Positions 50,620-59,261 of a stretch of 64,000 nt of DNA are shown here, one piece after another. Position 1 is the first letter of the stretch. Every line of letters starts with the position of its first letter. The translations under genes were made by a program, and so were the position numbers. The notes beneath the pieces were generated by a model that saw only the letters and a program-made list of their open reading frames with translations, was not told where the DNA came from and searched no databases. The stretch is from CAZHPA01 sp964533945 (GTDB lineage Bacteria > Bacillota > Clostridia > Lachnospirales > WRBF01), in NCBI GenBank assembly GCA_964533945.1, contig CAZHPA010000007.1, positions 1 through 64,000 of the forward strand. The letters run 5' to 3'.

Positions 50620-51999
50620 TTAACGTTTTAAGTTAACAAGCTCCTGAAGCATTTCATCAGACGTTGTAATAATACGTGAGTTGGCTTGGAAGCCCCTTTG
50701 CGTTGTTATCATTTCGGTAAATTCGCTTGAAAGGTCAACGTTTGCCATTTCTAAAACGCCGCCTAAAATTTTTCCGCCTCCAACTGCAATTTCTTCACCT
50801 ATGCCGTCAAAGTCGCCTGAGTTTGCTGTTTGGGCGAATAGGTTGTCGCCTATTTTTTCAAGCCCACCAGGATTTGAAAATCTTGCAACAGGCACTTGCC
50901 CTAATAACTTCATTTGACCGTTTGAATATCGCCCTGTTATTTTTCCGTCTGTTGAAACAACCATACCTTGAAGCTTTCCGGGAGCACATCCGTCTTTATC
51001 TTCAGCTTTTGCACTTGCTGCAGTTCCGTTTAATTGAGTTATTCCGTCGAATCTAAGTTTAATAATACCGTCATTTTTTGTATTATCTGTTGGATTTAAA
51101 AGCCCTATTGTTGCCCCGGGAACTAAGCCGTCAATAGGATTTACAAATGTTAAATCTATTCCGTCGAATTCACCCTTATCATTTGCAACCGGGAAAACGA
51201 TTTTTCCTTTTGAATCGAATTCGATTCTAAGCCCTGTAAAATCAGCATTTAATTTAATTGGGTTATCTCTATCGCCTTCAGGATATATAACAGGGGGAAT
51301 TGTAATCTCCCATGCTGAAACAGCATCTTTGCCTTTTAAGTCTGTTGCATCAGGGTTATGGGTAAACGTAATATCCATAACGTATTTTGTTCCTACAGAG
51401 TCATAGAAAGTCATCATACAATCTTTTGTTTTATCTGTTCTTGCATTTAAGTTTCCTTTAAAGCCAATTACGCTAGTTGCCTTAGGGCTTATATATTCCT
51501 TTTGAGGAGTAATTATTAAAGGCTTAACCATACTTTTATCAACTTTAAACTGCCCCGGTTTTTCTGTATCTTCGATAGCGTCCCAACCCATAAGTTTAAG
51601 ACCGCCAACGTTAACGATATTGCCGTTTTCATCTATATCCAATGCGCCGGCTCTTGTGAAATATGTTCCGGAGCCGTCACCAACTATAAAGAAACCCTCG
51701 CCTTGAATCATTAAATCCAATGTTCTATCGGTTCTTTGAGCAGAACCTGTTGTCATAATTTTATCTATGGAAGCAACACCCGCACCCAAGCCAATTTGCA
51801 TAGGGTTAACGCCGCCCCGTCCTGTTAAAGGGTTTGCAGAGCTTGCGCCGCTTAAAGTTTGGCTGAAAACTTCGCTAAAAGTAACCCGGCTGGCTTTGTA
51901 ACCAACTGTGTTAACGTTTGAAATATTGTTCGCAATAACGTCCATTTTTGTTTGGTGAACTCTAATACCGGAAACCCCGGAAAACATAGAACGCATCAT
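50620..51999 (-). CDS. flgE: Flagellar hook protein FlgE
   Basis: A 459-residue hook subunit exported by the flagellar apparatus. The N-terminal rod/hook signature is MFSGVSGIRVHQTKMDVIAN, then NISNVNTVGYKASRVTFSEV. The central FlgE domains follow, and the C-terminus is VDLSSEFTEMITTQRGFQAN, then RIITTSDEMLQELVNLKR. The length is typical of Gram-positive FlgE. Confidence 0.95.
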   Translation of the reverse strand: MMRSMFSGVSGIRVHQTKMDVIANNISNVNTVGYKASRVTFSEVFSQTLSGASSANPLTGRGGVNPMQIGLGAGVASIDKIMTTGSAQRTDRTLDLMIQGEGFFIVGDGSGTYFTRAGALDIDENGNIVNVGGLKLMGWDAIEDTEKPGQFKVDKSMVKPLIITPQKEYISPKATSVIGFKGNLNARTDKTKDCMMTFYDSVGTKYVMDITFTHNPDATDLKGKDAVSAWEITIPPVIYPEGDRDNPIKLNADFTGLRIEFDSKGKIVFPVANDKGEFDGIDLTFVNPIDGLVPGATIGLLNPTDNTKNDGIIKLRFDGITQLNGTAASAKAEDKDGCAPGKLQGMVVSTDGKITGRYSNGQMKLLGQVPVARFSNPGGLEKIGDNLFAQTANSGDFDGIGEEIAVGGGKILGGVLEMANVDLSSEFTEMITTQRGFQANSRIITTSDEMLQELVNLKR

Positions 52000-52103
52000 A
52001 ATAATAACCCCCTGATTTTTTGGTTTTAAACTGTGCTGAATTGGGTTTTATATTTTGCATATCGTGTTAAACACGCCTTAATTTTAATTGAACTTTGCAA
52101 ACA

Positions 52104-52235
52104 AGCCCCCCTTAAAGGGTCCGGCTTTTACGCAATTACAGCACTGCATATATTTCTTTTTAACTCAGTTAAGCTTTACAAATAAAGTATTCGGCTTTCA
52201 TACAATTACAGCACCATCTATGTTTGTAAAAACAT
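52104..52235 (-). repeat. Tandem duplication at the 3' end of the hook-operon gene
   Basis: The gene end CGGCTTTCATACAATTACAG (from 52192) recurs downstream as CGGCTTTTACGCAATTACAG (from 52122), with flanking AGCTTTACAAA / AACTTTGCAAA also repeated. The period is about 70 bases. The downstream copy is non-coding and carries an added CCCTTAAAGGG palindrome (about 52109-52119). Confidence 0.75.
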
Positions 52236-52602
52236 TTTCGCTTTCTGTGCTCATTGCAGTTATAACAACTTTGTTTTTAATGTTAACAACAAGCCTAATA
52301 TTATCTACAACAACTAACGAGTCGTTAATTCCTTTTTGTTCTGCTTGGCTAATTCCATTTTGAACTCTGCTTAGTTGTTCGGGTGAAAGCTGTATATTTC
52401 TTGTGTTCAGCCTTTGGTTTGCGTGCTTTGAAAACATAAGCGGATTTGTCTCATGGAATTTATTTTTTAAAACACTTTGAAAATCAATTCCGCTTCCCTG
52501 CGGTTCGCTGCTATTTGAGCTGCCGCAAGCTTTACTTTTAACATTATCTTTAACATCAATTGCCTGTTTAATTTGATTAACGCCATTATGAAAAACTTGC
52601 AT
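52198..52602 (-). CDS. Flagellar operon protein, TIGR02530 type
   Basis: A 134-residue protein always found between flgD and flgE in Gram-positive flagellar operons. The second half is conserved: FSKHANQRLNTRNIQLSPEQ, then LSRVQNGISQAEQKGINDSL, ending MSTESENVFTNIDGAVIV. The function is unproven; a hook-assembly helper is likely. The first 40 residues are low in conservation, with CGSSNSSEPQGSG. The ribosome binding site is AAGGAG. Confidence 0.9.
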   Translation of the reverse strand: MQVFHNGVNQIKQAIDVKDNVKSKACGSSNSSEPQGSGIDFQSVLKNKFHETNPLMFSKHANQRLNTRNIQLSPEQLSRVQNGISQAEQKGINDSLVVVDNIRLVVNIKNKVVITAMSTESENVFTNIDGAVIV

Positions 52603-52623
52603 AACAAGCTCCTTCCTATTTTA

Positions 52624-53709
52624 TTATTCTTTTTCGGTGCTTTCTGCTTTATCAGTTTTATCATCTTTATCAGTGCTTGCTTTTTCGTCTTTTTCCTCTT
52701 CTTTTTTAATCCCCTTATAGTCGACATATGATATTTCATTGTTTCCAACAACAAGATGAGCCATGCCGTTTTTAATTAAGACAGAATCAACAACTCCGCT
52801 TGCACCTTCATGTTTAACAAATTTACCAATAAGCCTAATACTTTCTGTTGCATAGTTGATTTTGTTTATTAAAACTTCTTCTGTCTTTCCGTTTTCATTT
52901 TTCATAACTAAAAATGCTTTGTCTGCAACAATTTTAACGTCTGAAACAGAACCTTGTTTCTTTTCAAGCTGTCCGTCTTCACCTTTTCCGTAATAAGTAA
53001 CTTTTTCACCAATTAGCATAGGGCCTGTCGAAACAGAAAGTATTTCTTGAGCAAGAACCTCTTTTTCGCCTACTACTAAAATTGCCCTTCCCAAGCTATC
53101 AAATTTAACGTAATCAACAACGCCTTCAACAAACCCTGCTGGATTACCTTTTGAATCAAGTGTTATAGCTTGAATAGTTTTTCCCATTAATCCAACGTTT
53201 TGAGAAGTTATTAAATTGTTATTTAAGTTTGAAAGCAAGAATGAGTTGTAGTCACCATATACGTTTTCTACGGCATCAAGCTTAACTTCTTTGTTACCAA
53301 CAACTAAATATGGCTCGCCGTTTTTCATAGTTACAGCAGAAACTTGCCCAACAACTTCTTCTCTAATATCAGTTATCTCGTTTAAAATAGTTCCTTCAAT
53401 AGTTTTTCCAATCATAGAGTATGCATGTGTTTTTGAGTTAGATTTATTCAAATTTTGCATTTGCTCTAATGCCGAAAACTGAGCCATTTGGGCAATAAAT
53501 TCTTTATCTTCAACAGGGCTTAACGGGTCTTGATACTGCAACTGCGTAACCAAAAGTTTCATAAAGTCGTCTTTATCAAGTACGGCTTTGTAGTCGCGTG
53601 GTTTCTGCGAATATGGATTTTCGGCAGCAGTAGTTTTAGCTTTTTGGTTTGCCTCATAATCGAACCAATTCGTAATTTTGGAAAGGTCATTACTAACTTC
53701 GTTAGCCAT
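52624..53709 (-). CDS. flgD: Hook-capping protein FlgD with extended repeat region
   Basis: 361 residues, well over the usual 140-230. The N-terminal FlgD domain (about 30-95) has LDKDDFMKLLVTQLQYQDPL and FIAQMAQFSALEQMQNLN. The rest holds about four copies of a small beta unit of 50-60 residues, each with a conserved pattern G-K-x-V/I, then V-x-G-x-V, then LVVG-x-EV (PYLVVGNKEVKLDAVENV, RAILVVGEKEV, AHLVVGNNEISYVDYKG). The C-terminal tail is very acidic and lysine-rich (KKEEEKDEKASTDKDDKTDK). FlgD caps the growing hook; the repeats may enlarge the cap. Confidence 0.92.
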   Translation of the reverse strand: MANEVSNDLSKITNWFDYEANQKAKTTAAENPYSQKPRDYKAVLDKDDFMKLLVTQLQYQDPLSPVEDKEFIAQMAQFSALEQMQNLNKSNSKTHAYSMIGKTIEGTILNEITDIREEVVGQVSAVTMKNGEPYLVVGNKEVKLDAVENVYGDYNSFLLSNLNNNLITSQNVGLMGKTIQAITLDSKGNPAGFVEGVVDYVKFDSLGRAILVVGEKEVLAQEILSVSTGPMLIGEKVTYYGKGEDGQLEKKQGSVSDVKIVADKAFLVMKNENGKTEEVLINKINYATESIRLIGKFVKHEGASGVVDSVLIKNGMAHLVVGNNEISYVDYKGIKKEEEKDEKASTDKDDKTDKAESTEKE

Positions 53710-53721
53710 TAATTATACCCC

Positions 53722-55344
53722 CTAAGCAAAATAATTTAAAGCTCCGTTATGTTCGGATGCGTTGTTTATTTGCGCTTCTTCAATTTCAACTTCAGAAGCT
53801 CCATCCAAAACCGAACTATTAATTTGTTTAATTTTTGTTAAATAGCGATTTCTTTCTTGCATAAACTGCCCCATTCGCTGTTGTTGGCTTTCTGAACCGA
53901 CAGAAACGGAAAGCCCAGAAACTTCAATACCTTGTTTTTGAAGCGTGTCTTTTAATTGATTGAAATTTGATTCTATAATTTCTTTAACACGCTCATTTTC
54001 TGCTAGAAACTGTGCTGTAACAATACCATTTTGGGTTGCAAGCTTTAACGAAACGTCACCTAAGTGTTCGGGTTTTAGGGTAATTTTAATTTCCGTTAAA
54101 TTCCCTCTAACATCAACTTTCATTTTGTCAAGCATTGCATTAATTTGCTTCGTAATGTCGTTTGCATCAACATTACTTGCACTTCCTAAATTCCTTGAAT
54201 TTTCTAATGAAGCCATTTGCCTTGCTTCAACAATACTAGCTTGCGCAAAGTTTGATTGATTGTTTGTGCTAAAGTCAAAGTTGTTGTTTTCAATAAAAAC
54301 ATCGCTTTGCTTGTCACTTGAATAAGCTTCAAAACCGTTTTTGCCGCTTTTTTGCTTATCTTCATATGAAACGGTTTCTGTTGTACTTATAAATTCTTCT
54401 TCCAAAGCAGCTACCTCATCTAAATTTTCAGAAGCCACACTCGACAAATGTTTTTCTGTGCCTTCATCTTTTGTTTCTGCTTTTAAAGCTTCTTTTTGTA
54501 CAACAACAGGGGCAACATCTTTTTCTTGAACTTCTTCATAGCCTTCACTAACTTCAAATGTAGTACTTGAATTATTGGCAGCAAATGTTTCGGTTATTTC
54601 TTCAGAAAATTGTTTATCTAATGTAGCTTGCTTGTTGTCAAGCGGTATATTTTCCGCTTTAGTTTCAAGCAACAGTTTAGCCTCTGCAGTGTCAAACACT
54701 TTGGTATTTTCAATAACGTGTTCAGGCTTTGCAGTTTCTTTTGAAGCTTGTTCTGCAGCAGTATAAATTGCATTAAACATTTCTTTAATATTAGGAATGC
54801 TTAAAAGTTCTGAAGAATCTTCAATATTAAGTAAAGCTTGAATAAACTGGCTAATGTTGCCTTTATCTAAAAGGTCTGAAGCTTGAAGGTTTAGTTGTTG
54901 TAAAATACTTAAAACTTCTTCCTTTGAAATTGAAAGAATTTCGGCAAGATTCTCAACAATTTTTTCCTCATTATTATTTTCGGCTTTTTGCGCTGTTTGC
55001 TTAACTTCTGTTTTAGCTTTAGTGTTGTTAATTTTTTCACTTTTTTCATTGCTTGTGCTGTTTTTGGTTTCAACATCTTGTGAAGCTTTAGTTTGGCTTT
55101 CGGAAGAAGCGCTTAGTTTTTCGTTAGATTCGTATCTTTTTGCGGGTTTTAAAGCTTTAGCTTTAGGCTTTGATTCCGATTTAGTTTTTAATTCGGGTTT
55201 AGCTTCAGCTTTAGATTCCGGCTTTGTTTTGGTTTCTGCTTTTGCAATGTAGTTTTCAAAGTTTAAGCCACTAGCGTTTGAACTTTTAGGTTTTGCAGAG
55301 TTTAATAGTTCGCTTACTTTTGTTTTAGCCAAATTGAAAATCAA
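53722..55344 (-). CDS. fliK: Hook-length control protein FliK
   Basis: 540 residues. The C-terminal Flg_hook domain (about 415-500) has GNLTEIKITLKPEHLGDVSL, then QFLAENERVKEIIESNF and QGIEVSGLSVSVG. The N-terminal 400 residues form a long, disordered, Lys/Glu/Ser-rich ruler with near-repeats (KPESKAEAKPELKTKSESK). FliK measures hook length and switches FlhB specificity. The start is TTG 55344 behind GGGAGGG; an ATG just upstream reads into a stop. Confidence 0.9.
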   Translation of the reverse strand: MIFNLAKTKVSELLNSAKPKSSNASGLNFENYIAKAETKTKPESKAEAKPELKTKSESKPKAKALKPAKRYESNEKLSASSESQTKASQDVETKNSTSNEKSEKINNTKAKTEVKQTAQKAENNNEEKIVENLAEILSISKEEVLSILQQLNLQASDLLDKGNISQFIQALLNIEDSSELLSIPNIKEMFNAIYTAAEQASKETAKPEHVIENTKVFDTAEAKLLLETKAENIPLDNKQATLDKQFSEEITETFAANNSSTTFEVSEGYEEVQEKDVAPVVVQKEALKAETKDEGTEKHLSSVASENLDEVAALEEEFISTTETVSYEDKQKSGKNGFEAYSSDKQSDVFIENNNFDFSTNNQSNFAQASIVEARQMASLENSRNLGSASNVDANDITKQINAMLDKMKVDVRGNLTEIKITLKPEHLGDVSLKLATQNGIVTAQFLAENERVKEIIESNFNQLKDTLQKQGIEVSGLSVSVGSESQQQRMGQFMQERNRYLTKIKQINSSVLDGASEVEIEEAQINNASEHNGALNYFA

Positions 55345-55403
55345 AACATTCCCTCCCTTCTTTAAATGGTGCTAGCATTTGTTGTTCTAAACCTTATTCA
55401 AAA

Positions 55404-56255
55404 CTAAGGCGTTTGATTTGCTGTTTGAGGGTACAGCGCTTTTGTAAGAGTTGCAGCGTTTTCGGGTGTCATTTCAGACAAAATTGCCGCTGTCTTTTTT
55501 TTATCTATATTTTTTAAAATTAGAACAACCAAGTTTGAATCTTCCAGAATAAGCTGTTCAAGCAACTTTGCCGCTGGGGCTTCATCCATAGCTTGATATG
55601 TTGCTATATAATCTTTAAACTCTTTTGTTCTTGCAGCTGTTGAAACTGCTTCTTTATATAGTTCCTGTGCATTTTCTGGATAAATTGTTTCATAGAATTT
55701 TGAATATGCGGTTGGGTCTTTAAGCGCAACCAGTCTTTCAAATTCTTCTTTTTCTTTTTTAAATTCCAATTGTTGGTCACTAAATACTTTAAGCCTATCA
55801 ATTTCGGCAATATATTCATTATTTCTGCTTTGGGCAGCTTTTAAATCTGCTTCGCTTCTATCCAATTTAGCTTGCAACTCGTTAATTTGAGCTGTAAGCT
55901 GTTCATTTGTAACTTGAGGCGTTTTTTCTTTAGAAATCGGCAAAACATCTTTAACGATTGGAACTTTTGTTAATGTAGTATCTAAGTATTTGCTTCTTAT
56001 GCTAAATACATCAAACCATAAAACAGCAACAGCGCCGGAAATAACAGCAAGAAATAGAAAAATTGGAATTATTTTTGAAAGTACACCTTTTTTCTTTTTG
56101 TTTTTCTGTTTTTCTTCTTTTTTGCGTAACTTTTCTTGCTTTTTAAGCTCTTTCTTTTCTTTGCTGGTTAGCTTTGCAGGCTCGTCTTGTGTTGTTGTGT
56201 TTTGCGCTTCTTTTTCATTAACTTCTTTTTGTTTAGGTTCTTTAACAGCAGCCAT
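55404..56255 (-). CDS. MotE/MgtE-N-like flagellar operon protein
   Basis: 283 residues from ATG 56255 (GGAGG 11 bases upstream). A Lys/Glu-rich cytoplasmic N-terminus is followed by one TM helix (KIIPIFLFLAVISGAVAVLW, about 79-98), a coiled coil (ELQAKLDRSEADLKAAQSR) and a C-terminal MgtE-N-like helical domain with LILEDSNLVVLILKNIDKKK, then AAILSEMTPENAATLTKAL. This layout matches the MotE family found between fliJ and fliK in Gram-positive bacteria and related to motor function or export. The exact role here is unproven. Confidence 0.8.
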   Translation of the reverse strand: MAAVKEPKQKEVNEKEAQNTTTQDEPAKLTSKEKKELKKQEKLRKKEEKQKNKKKKGVLSKIIPIFLFLAVISGAVAVLWFDVFSIRSKYLDTTLTKVPIVKDVLPISKEKTPQVTNEQLTAQINELQAKLDRSEADLKAAQSRNNEYIAEIDRLKVFSDQQLEFKKEKEEFERLVALKDPTAYSKFYETIYPENAQELYKEAVSTAARTKEFKDYIATYQAMDEAPAAKLLEQLILEDSNLVVLILKNIDKKKTAAILSEMTPENAATLTKALYPQTANQTP

Positions 56256-56289
56256 ATATACTATAGCCTCCAATTAGAGTTAGAGCGTT

Positions 56290-56736
56290 TTAAACGCTGC
56301 GGTTGTTGAATTTATAGCTTACAATTTCGTCAACAAGTTTTTGTTCTGTAATTTTTTCTTCTTTTAAAAATTCGCCAAGTTTATTTTCCTTTAGTATTGC
56401 ATACATTTTCTTTTGTTTAGAAGCTTCTACAAGTTCTTGCCTTGTCTCGTTGACATATTGTTCTGCTTTTTCAATAGCTTTTTGCTGCATAACAATTTTT
56501 TGTTTAATAATTTCTATATAATCATTGCAGTTTAGCAATTCATTAGGATTAATTCCTTTTTCAATACTGCTTCTAAAAAAGCTAATGTAGTATTCCTTTT
56601 CTTTAATTAAAAGAATTTTTTTCTGCTTTTCTTGTTCAAACCTGCTAACTGCACGCCCAAATTCCAGCCTTTTTTGGTCTTCCAATTTTTCTTTTATGTT
56701 TAGTATGCTATTTAGAGGGAAAACAAACTTTGCCAT
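56290..56736 (-). CDS. fliJ: Flagellar export chaperone FliJ
   Basis: A 148-residue, fully helical, charged coiled-coil protein (FVFPLNSILNIKEKLEDQKR at the start). FliJ forms the central stalk of the FliI ATPase ring and promotes export. Position directly after fliI and length are standard. Confidence 0.9.
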   Translation of the reverse strand: MAKFVFPLNSILNIKEKLEDQKRLEFGRAVSRFEQEKQKKILLIKEKEYYISFFRSSIEKGINPNELLNCNDYIEIIKQKIVMQQKAIEKAEQYVNETRQELVEASKQKKMYAILKENKLGEFLKEEKITEQKLVDEIVSYKFNNRSV

Positions 56737-56744
56737 TTAATCAC

Positions 56745-58055
56745 CTAGCCCACCACTTTACTCATAGCCGCAATAGTTTGCGAAAAAGAAATTTTTTCGT
56801 CAACTGTTTGCTGCAAAAAGTTATTTATGGCGTTATGTCTTTCAATAGCTTCATCAATTTCTTGATTGCTTCCTTTAACGTACGCACCAATATTAATTAA
56901 ATCTTCGGCATCTGCATAAACTGCCATTAATTTCTTAATTTTGTTTGCGCATTGCTTATGGTTTTTGTCTGCAATGTCATTCATTAAACGTGACACGCTG
57001 CTTAAAACATCAATCGAGGGGTAGTGGTTTCTTGAAGCAATTTTTCTTGATAAAACAATGTGTCCATCTAAAACCCCTCTTGCGGTGTCTGTAACGGGTT
57101 CTGTTAAATCGTCGCCGTCAACCAAAACGGTGTATATGCCTGTAATTGTGCCTTTGCTTGAGCAGCCTGCACGTTCTAAAAGCCGAGGTATTAAAGAAAA
57201 AACAGAGGGAGTGTAGCCTCTTGAAACAGGAGGCTCACCGGCGGCTAATCCAACTTCTCTTTGCGCCATAGCATAGCGTGTTAATGAATCCATTAATAGA
57301 ATTACATCTTTTCCGCAATCTCTAAAATATTCGGCAATGCTTGTTGCAACTTCTGCTGCTTTTAACCTAACAAGTGCAGGCTTGTCGGACGTTGCAACAA
57401 CAATAACAGAGCGTTTAAGTCCTTCTTCTCCCAAATCCTTTTCAATAAATTCCTTAACTTCCCTGCCGCGTTCTCCAACAAGGGCAATAACATTTACTTG
57501 GGCATTTGTATTTCTGGCAATCATACCCATTAACGTACTTTTTCCAACGCCGCTTCCGGCAAAAATGCCAATTCTTTGACCTTTGCCTAAAGTTATTAAG
57601 CCATCAATAGCTTTAACACCAAGTTGCAAAGGTTCTTTAATTCTTGTTCTGCTTAAAGGGTCGGGTGGAGTGTTTTTTAAATTATATACTTCATTCGAAA
57701 CAATTGAACCTAATCCATCCATAGGTTCGCCTAGTCCATCAATAACCCTTCCTAAAAGATTATGTGAAACTTTAACGGTTAAAGGCTTATTAGCGGCTTC
57801 AACAATACTTCCCGGTCCTATGCCGTGCATTTCTCCTATAGGCATTAGCAAAATGTTATTATTTCTAAAACCTACAACTTCTGCATAAATAGGTGTGCTG
57901 TGCTTTGAAGCTTTAATTATACAAAGGTCGGAAACGCTAACATCAGGACCTATAGATTCAATTGTTAAACCAACAACTTGAGAAACTCTCCCTAGCTTTT
58001 TAATATAGACTTTATCCATAACTATATTATACTTTGTTAAGTCAATACTTTTCAA
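56745..58055 (-). CDS. fliI: Flagellum-specific ATPase FliI
   Basis: A 436-residue F1-beta-like ATPase energising flagellar export. Walker A is GIFAGSGVGKSTLMG (about 162-176), the ATPase alpha/beta signature is in DVILLMDSLTRYAMAQREVG, and PSVFSLIPRLLERAG follows. The start is TTG 58055 with AGGTGAT upstream. It lies 10 bases after fliH. Confidence 0.96.
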   Translation of the reverse strand: MKSIDLTKYNIVMDKVYIKKLGRVSQVVGLTIESIGPDVSVSDLCIIKASKHSTPIYAEVVGFRNNNILLMPIGEMHGIGPGSIVEAANKPLTVKVSHNLLGRVIDGLGEPMDGLGSIVSNEVYNLKNTPPDPLSRTRIKEPLQLGVKAIDGLITLGKGQRIGIFAGSGVGKSTLMGMIARNTNAQVNVIALVGERGREVKEFIEKDLGEEGLKRSVIVVATSDKPALVRLKAAEVATSIAEYFRDCGKDVILLMDSLTRYAMAQREVGLAAGEPPVSRGYTPSVFSLIPRLLERAGCSSKGTITGIYTVLVDGDDLTEPVTDTARGVLDGHIVLSRKIASRNHYPSIDVLSSVSRLMNDIADKNHKQCANKIKKLMAVYADAEDLINIGAYVKGSNQEIDEAIERHNAINNFLQQTVDEKISFSQTIAAMSKVVG

Positions 58056-58065
58056 GTAAAATCAC

Positions 58066-58845
58066 CTACCCGCCGCTCTCCAAAATATAGCATAAGTTTT
58101 CTTTTAAAGAATTAAATTGTTCTCCCAAGCTGCAATCAATATCGCCAAAAGGCGTTTCAATAATGCAGTCTGATTTATCAAGCGACAAATTCATAACTAT
58201 ATCAAGGTTTGCTGAAGTTGCCAATAAAGCTAAAATTTCCTCTTTGTTTTGAACAACTGTTTCATAATCGCTTTTTGAAACATGAACAACAACTTTGCCT
58301 GTAATTGTTGTTCCCTCAATTCCTTGTTTAATTAAACCCAATATTACTTTGTGATTAAACTTTGCAATATTTGGCAACAATTTTTCTAAGATATTGCAAA
58401 TAAGTTCAACAATATCTTGTTCAATACTTTCTATAATTTCAGTTCGCTCCATATATGCTTGTTCCAAAACGGTTTGGGCTTCTTCCTTGATGCCCTCCGC
58501 TTCTGCCAAGCCTTGTTCAAAGCCGCTATCAAAGCCTTCTCTTTCGGCTTTAATTTCTGCTTCTTGCGCAATTAAAGCGGCATCACTTTTGGCTTTCTCA
58601 ATAATTTCTTCTGCTAAAGCCTCAGCATTAGAAACAATTTTTTGTGCTTGTTCGTTAGCTTCGCTAATTATTTTTTCTCTAAGTTCTTGTGCCGATTCTT
58701 GTTCTATAAATTCTTCTTCAATTTCAACGTTGCATTCTTCAAAGTCGTTGCCAATGCCAATAATATTAAGGGGCGGCAAAACTTCAATGCGAAAAACATC
58801 ATCGGCATCTATTTTAATTGCATTAGACCTTAAAATTTTAGGCAA
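58066..58845 (-). CDS. fliH: Flagellar assembly protein FliH
   Basis: A 259-residue regulator of FliI. A central heptad region rich in Glu and Ala (KIISEANEQAQKIVSNAEAL-like, about 58-110) with glycine-spaced FDSGFEQGLAEAEGIKEEAQ leads into a C-terminal FliH domain with VVVHVSKSDYETVVQNKEEI and CIIETPFGDIDCSLGEQF. The start is TTG 58845, directly after the stop of the FliG-C-like gene and nine bases after AGGAG. Confidence 0.9.
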   Translation of the reverse strand: MPKILRSNAIKIDADDVFRIEVLPPLNIIGIGNDFEECNVEIEEEFIEQESAQELREKIISEANEQAQKIVSNAEALAEEIIEKAKSDAALIAQEAEIKAEREGFDSGFEQGLAEAEGIKEEAQTVLEQAYMERTEIIESIEQDIVELICNILEKLLPNIAKFNHKVILGLIKQGIEGTTITGKVVVHVSKSDYETVVQNKEEILALLATSANLDIVMNLSLDKSDCIIETPFGDIDCSLGEQFNSLKENLCYILESGG

Positions 58846-59232
58846 TTACTTCAACTCCTCTTTGAATTCTTTGAATATAGAACTAACAGAACGCATAGAA
58901 ACTATAATTTGGCCTTGATTCTGCATTTTCTCAATTACTTCAACAACTTTTTGCTGGGCCTTTTGAATTTCTATTTCTTCAGGCGGCAATAAATCAAAAA
59001 GCTGCATTTCTTCCTCAATAATCAATTTGCGTTGCTTTGAAACGTTTTGTAAAACCCTTTCACAAACTTCATTGCTTGCACCTTTAAGCGCAAGGGCGAT
59101 TTCTTTATCGTTTATATTTTTTTGGAACAAGATATGTTGAAGACAACTATTATCAATGTCTTTAATGTTTTCAAAATCAGTTCCAAAACTGCAAGACACA
59201 TAGCAATCGTAAATTGGATTAATATTTTCCAT
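58846..59232 (-). CDS. Separate FliG C-terminal-domain paralogue
   Basis: A 128-residue protein that aligns by eye with the last 100 residues of the neighbouring FliG: NDKEIALALKGASNEVCERV against NREIAIALKGSSPELQDLIL, then LQNVSKQRKL against LSNVSKRLAA, and QKAQQKVVEVIEKMQNQGQI against EEAQQKIVNIIRKLQESGEI. This is the torque-generating, stator-facing domain. The FliG N and middle domains are absent. The charged pair ED of FliG is EE, and the region of GPVRRSDV is LLPPEEIE, losing an arginine. It starts 29 bases after fliG (ATG, AAAGGGGCGGG) and its stop abuts fliH. I know of no named family. It may be an accessory switch subunit or a diverging duplicate. Confidence 0.8.
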   Translation of the reverse strand: MENINPIYDCYVSCSFGTDFENIKDIDNSCLQHILFQKNINDKEIALALKGASNEVCERVLQNVSKQRKLIIEEEMQLFDLLPPEEIEIQKAQQKVVEVIEKMQNQGQIIVSMRSVSSIFKEFKEELK

Positions 59233-59261
59233 TCAAGACCCGCCCCTTTTTAAAAAAGAAA

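Noticed and set aside
58846..59232. FliG-C-like gene as a frameshifted piece of fliG
   Set aside because: fliG itself is full length with its own C domain and stop, and the small gene has its own ATG and ribosome binding site, so it is a second copy and not a fragment.
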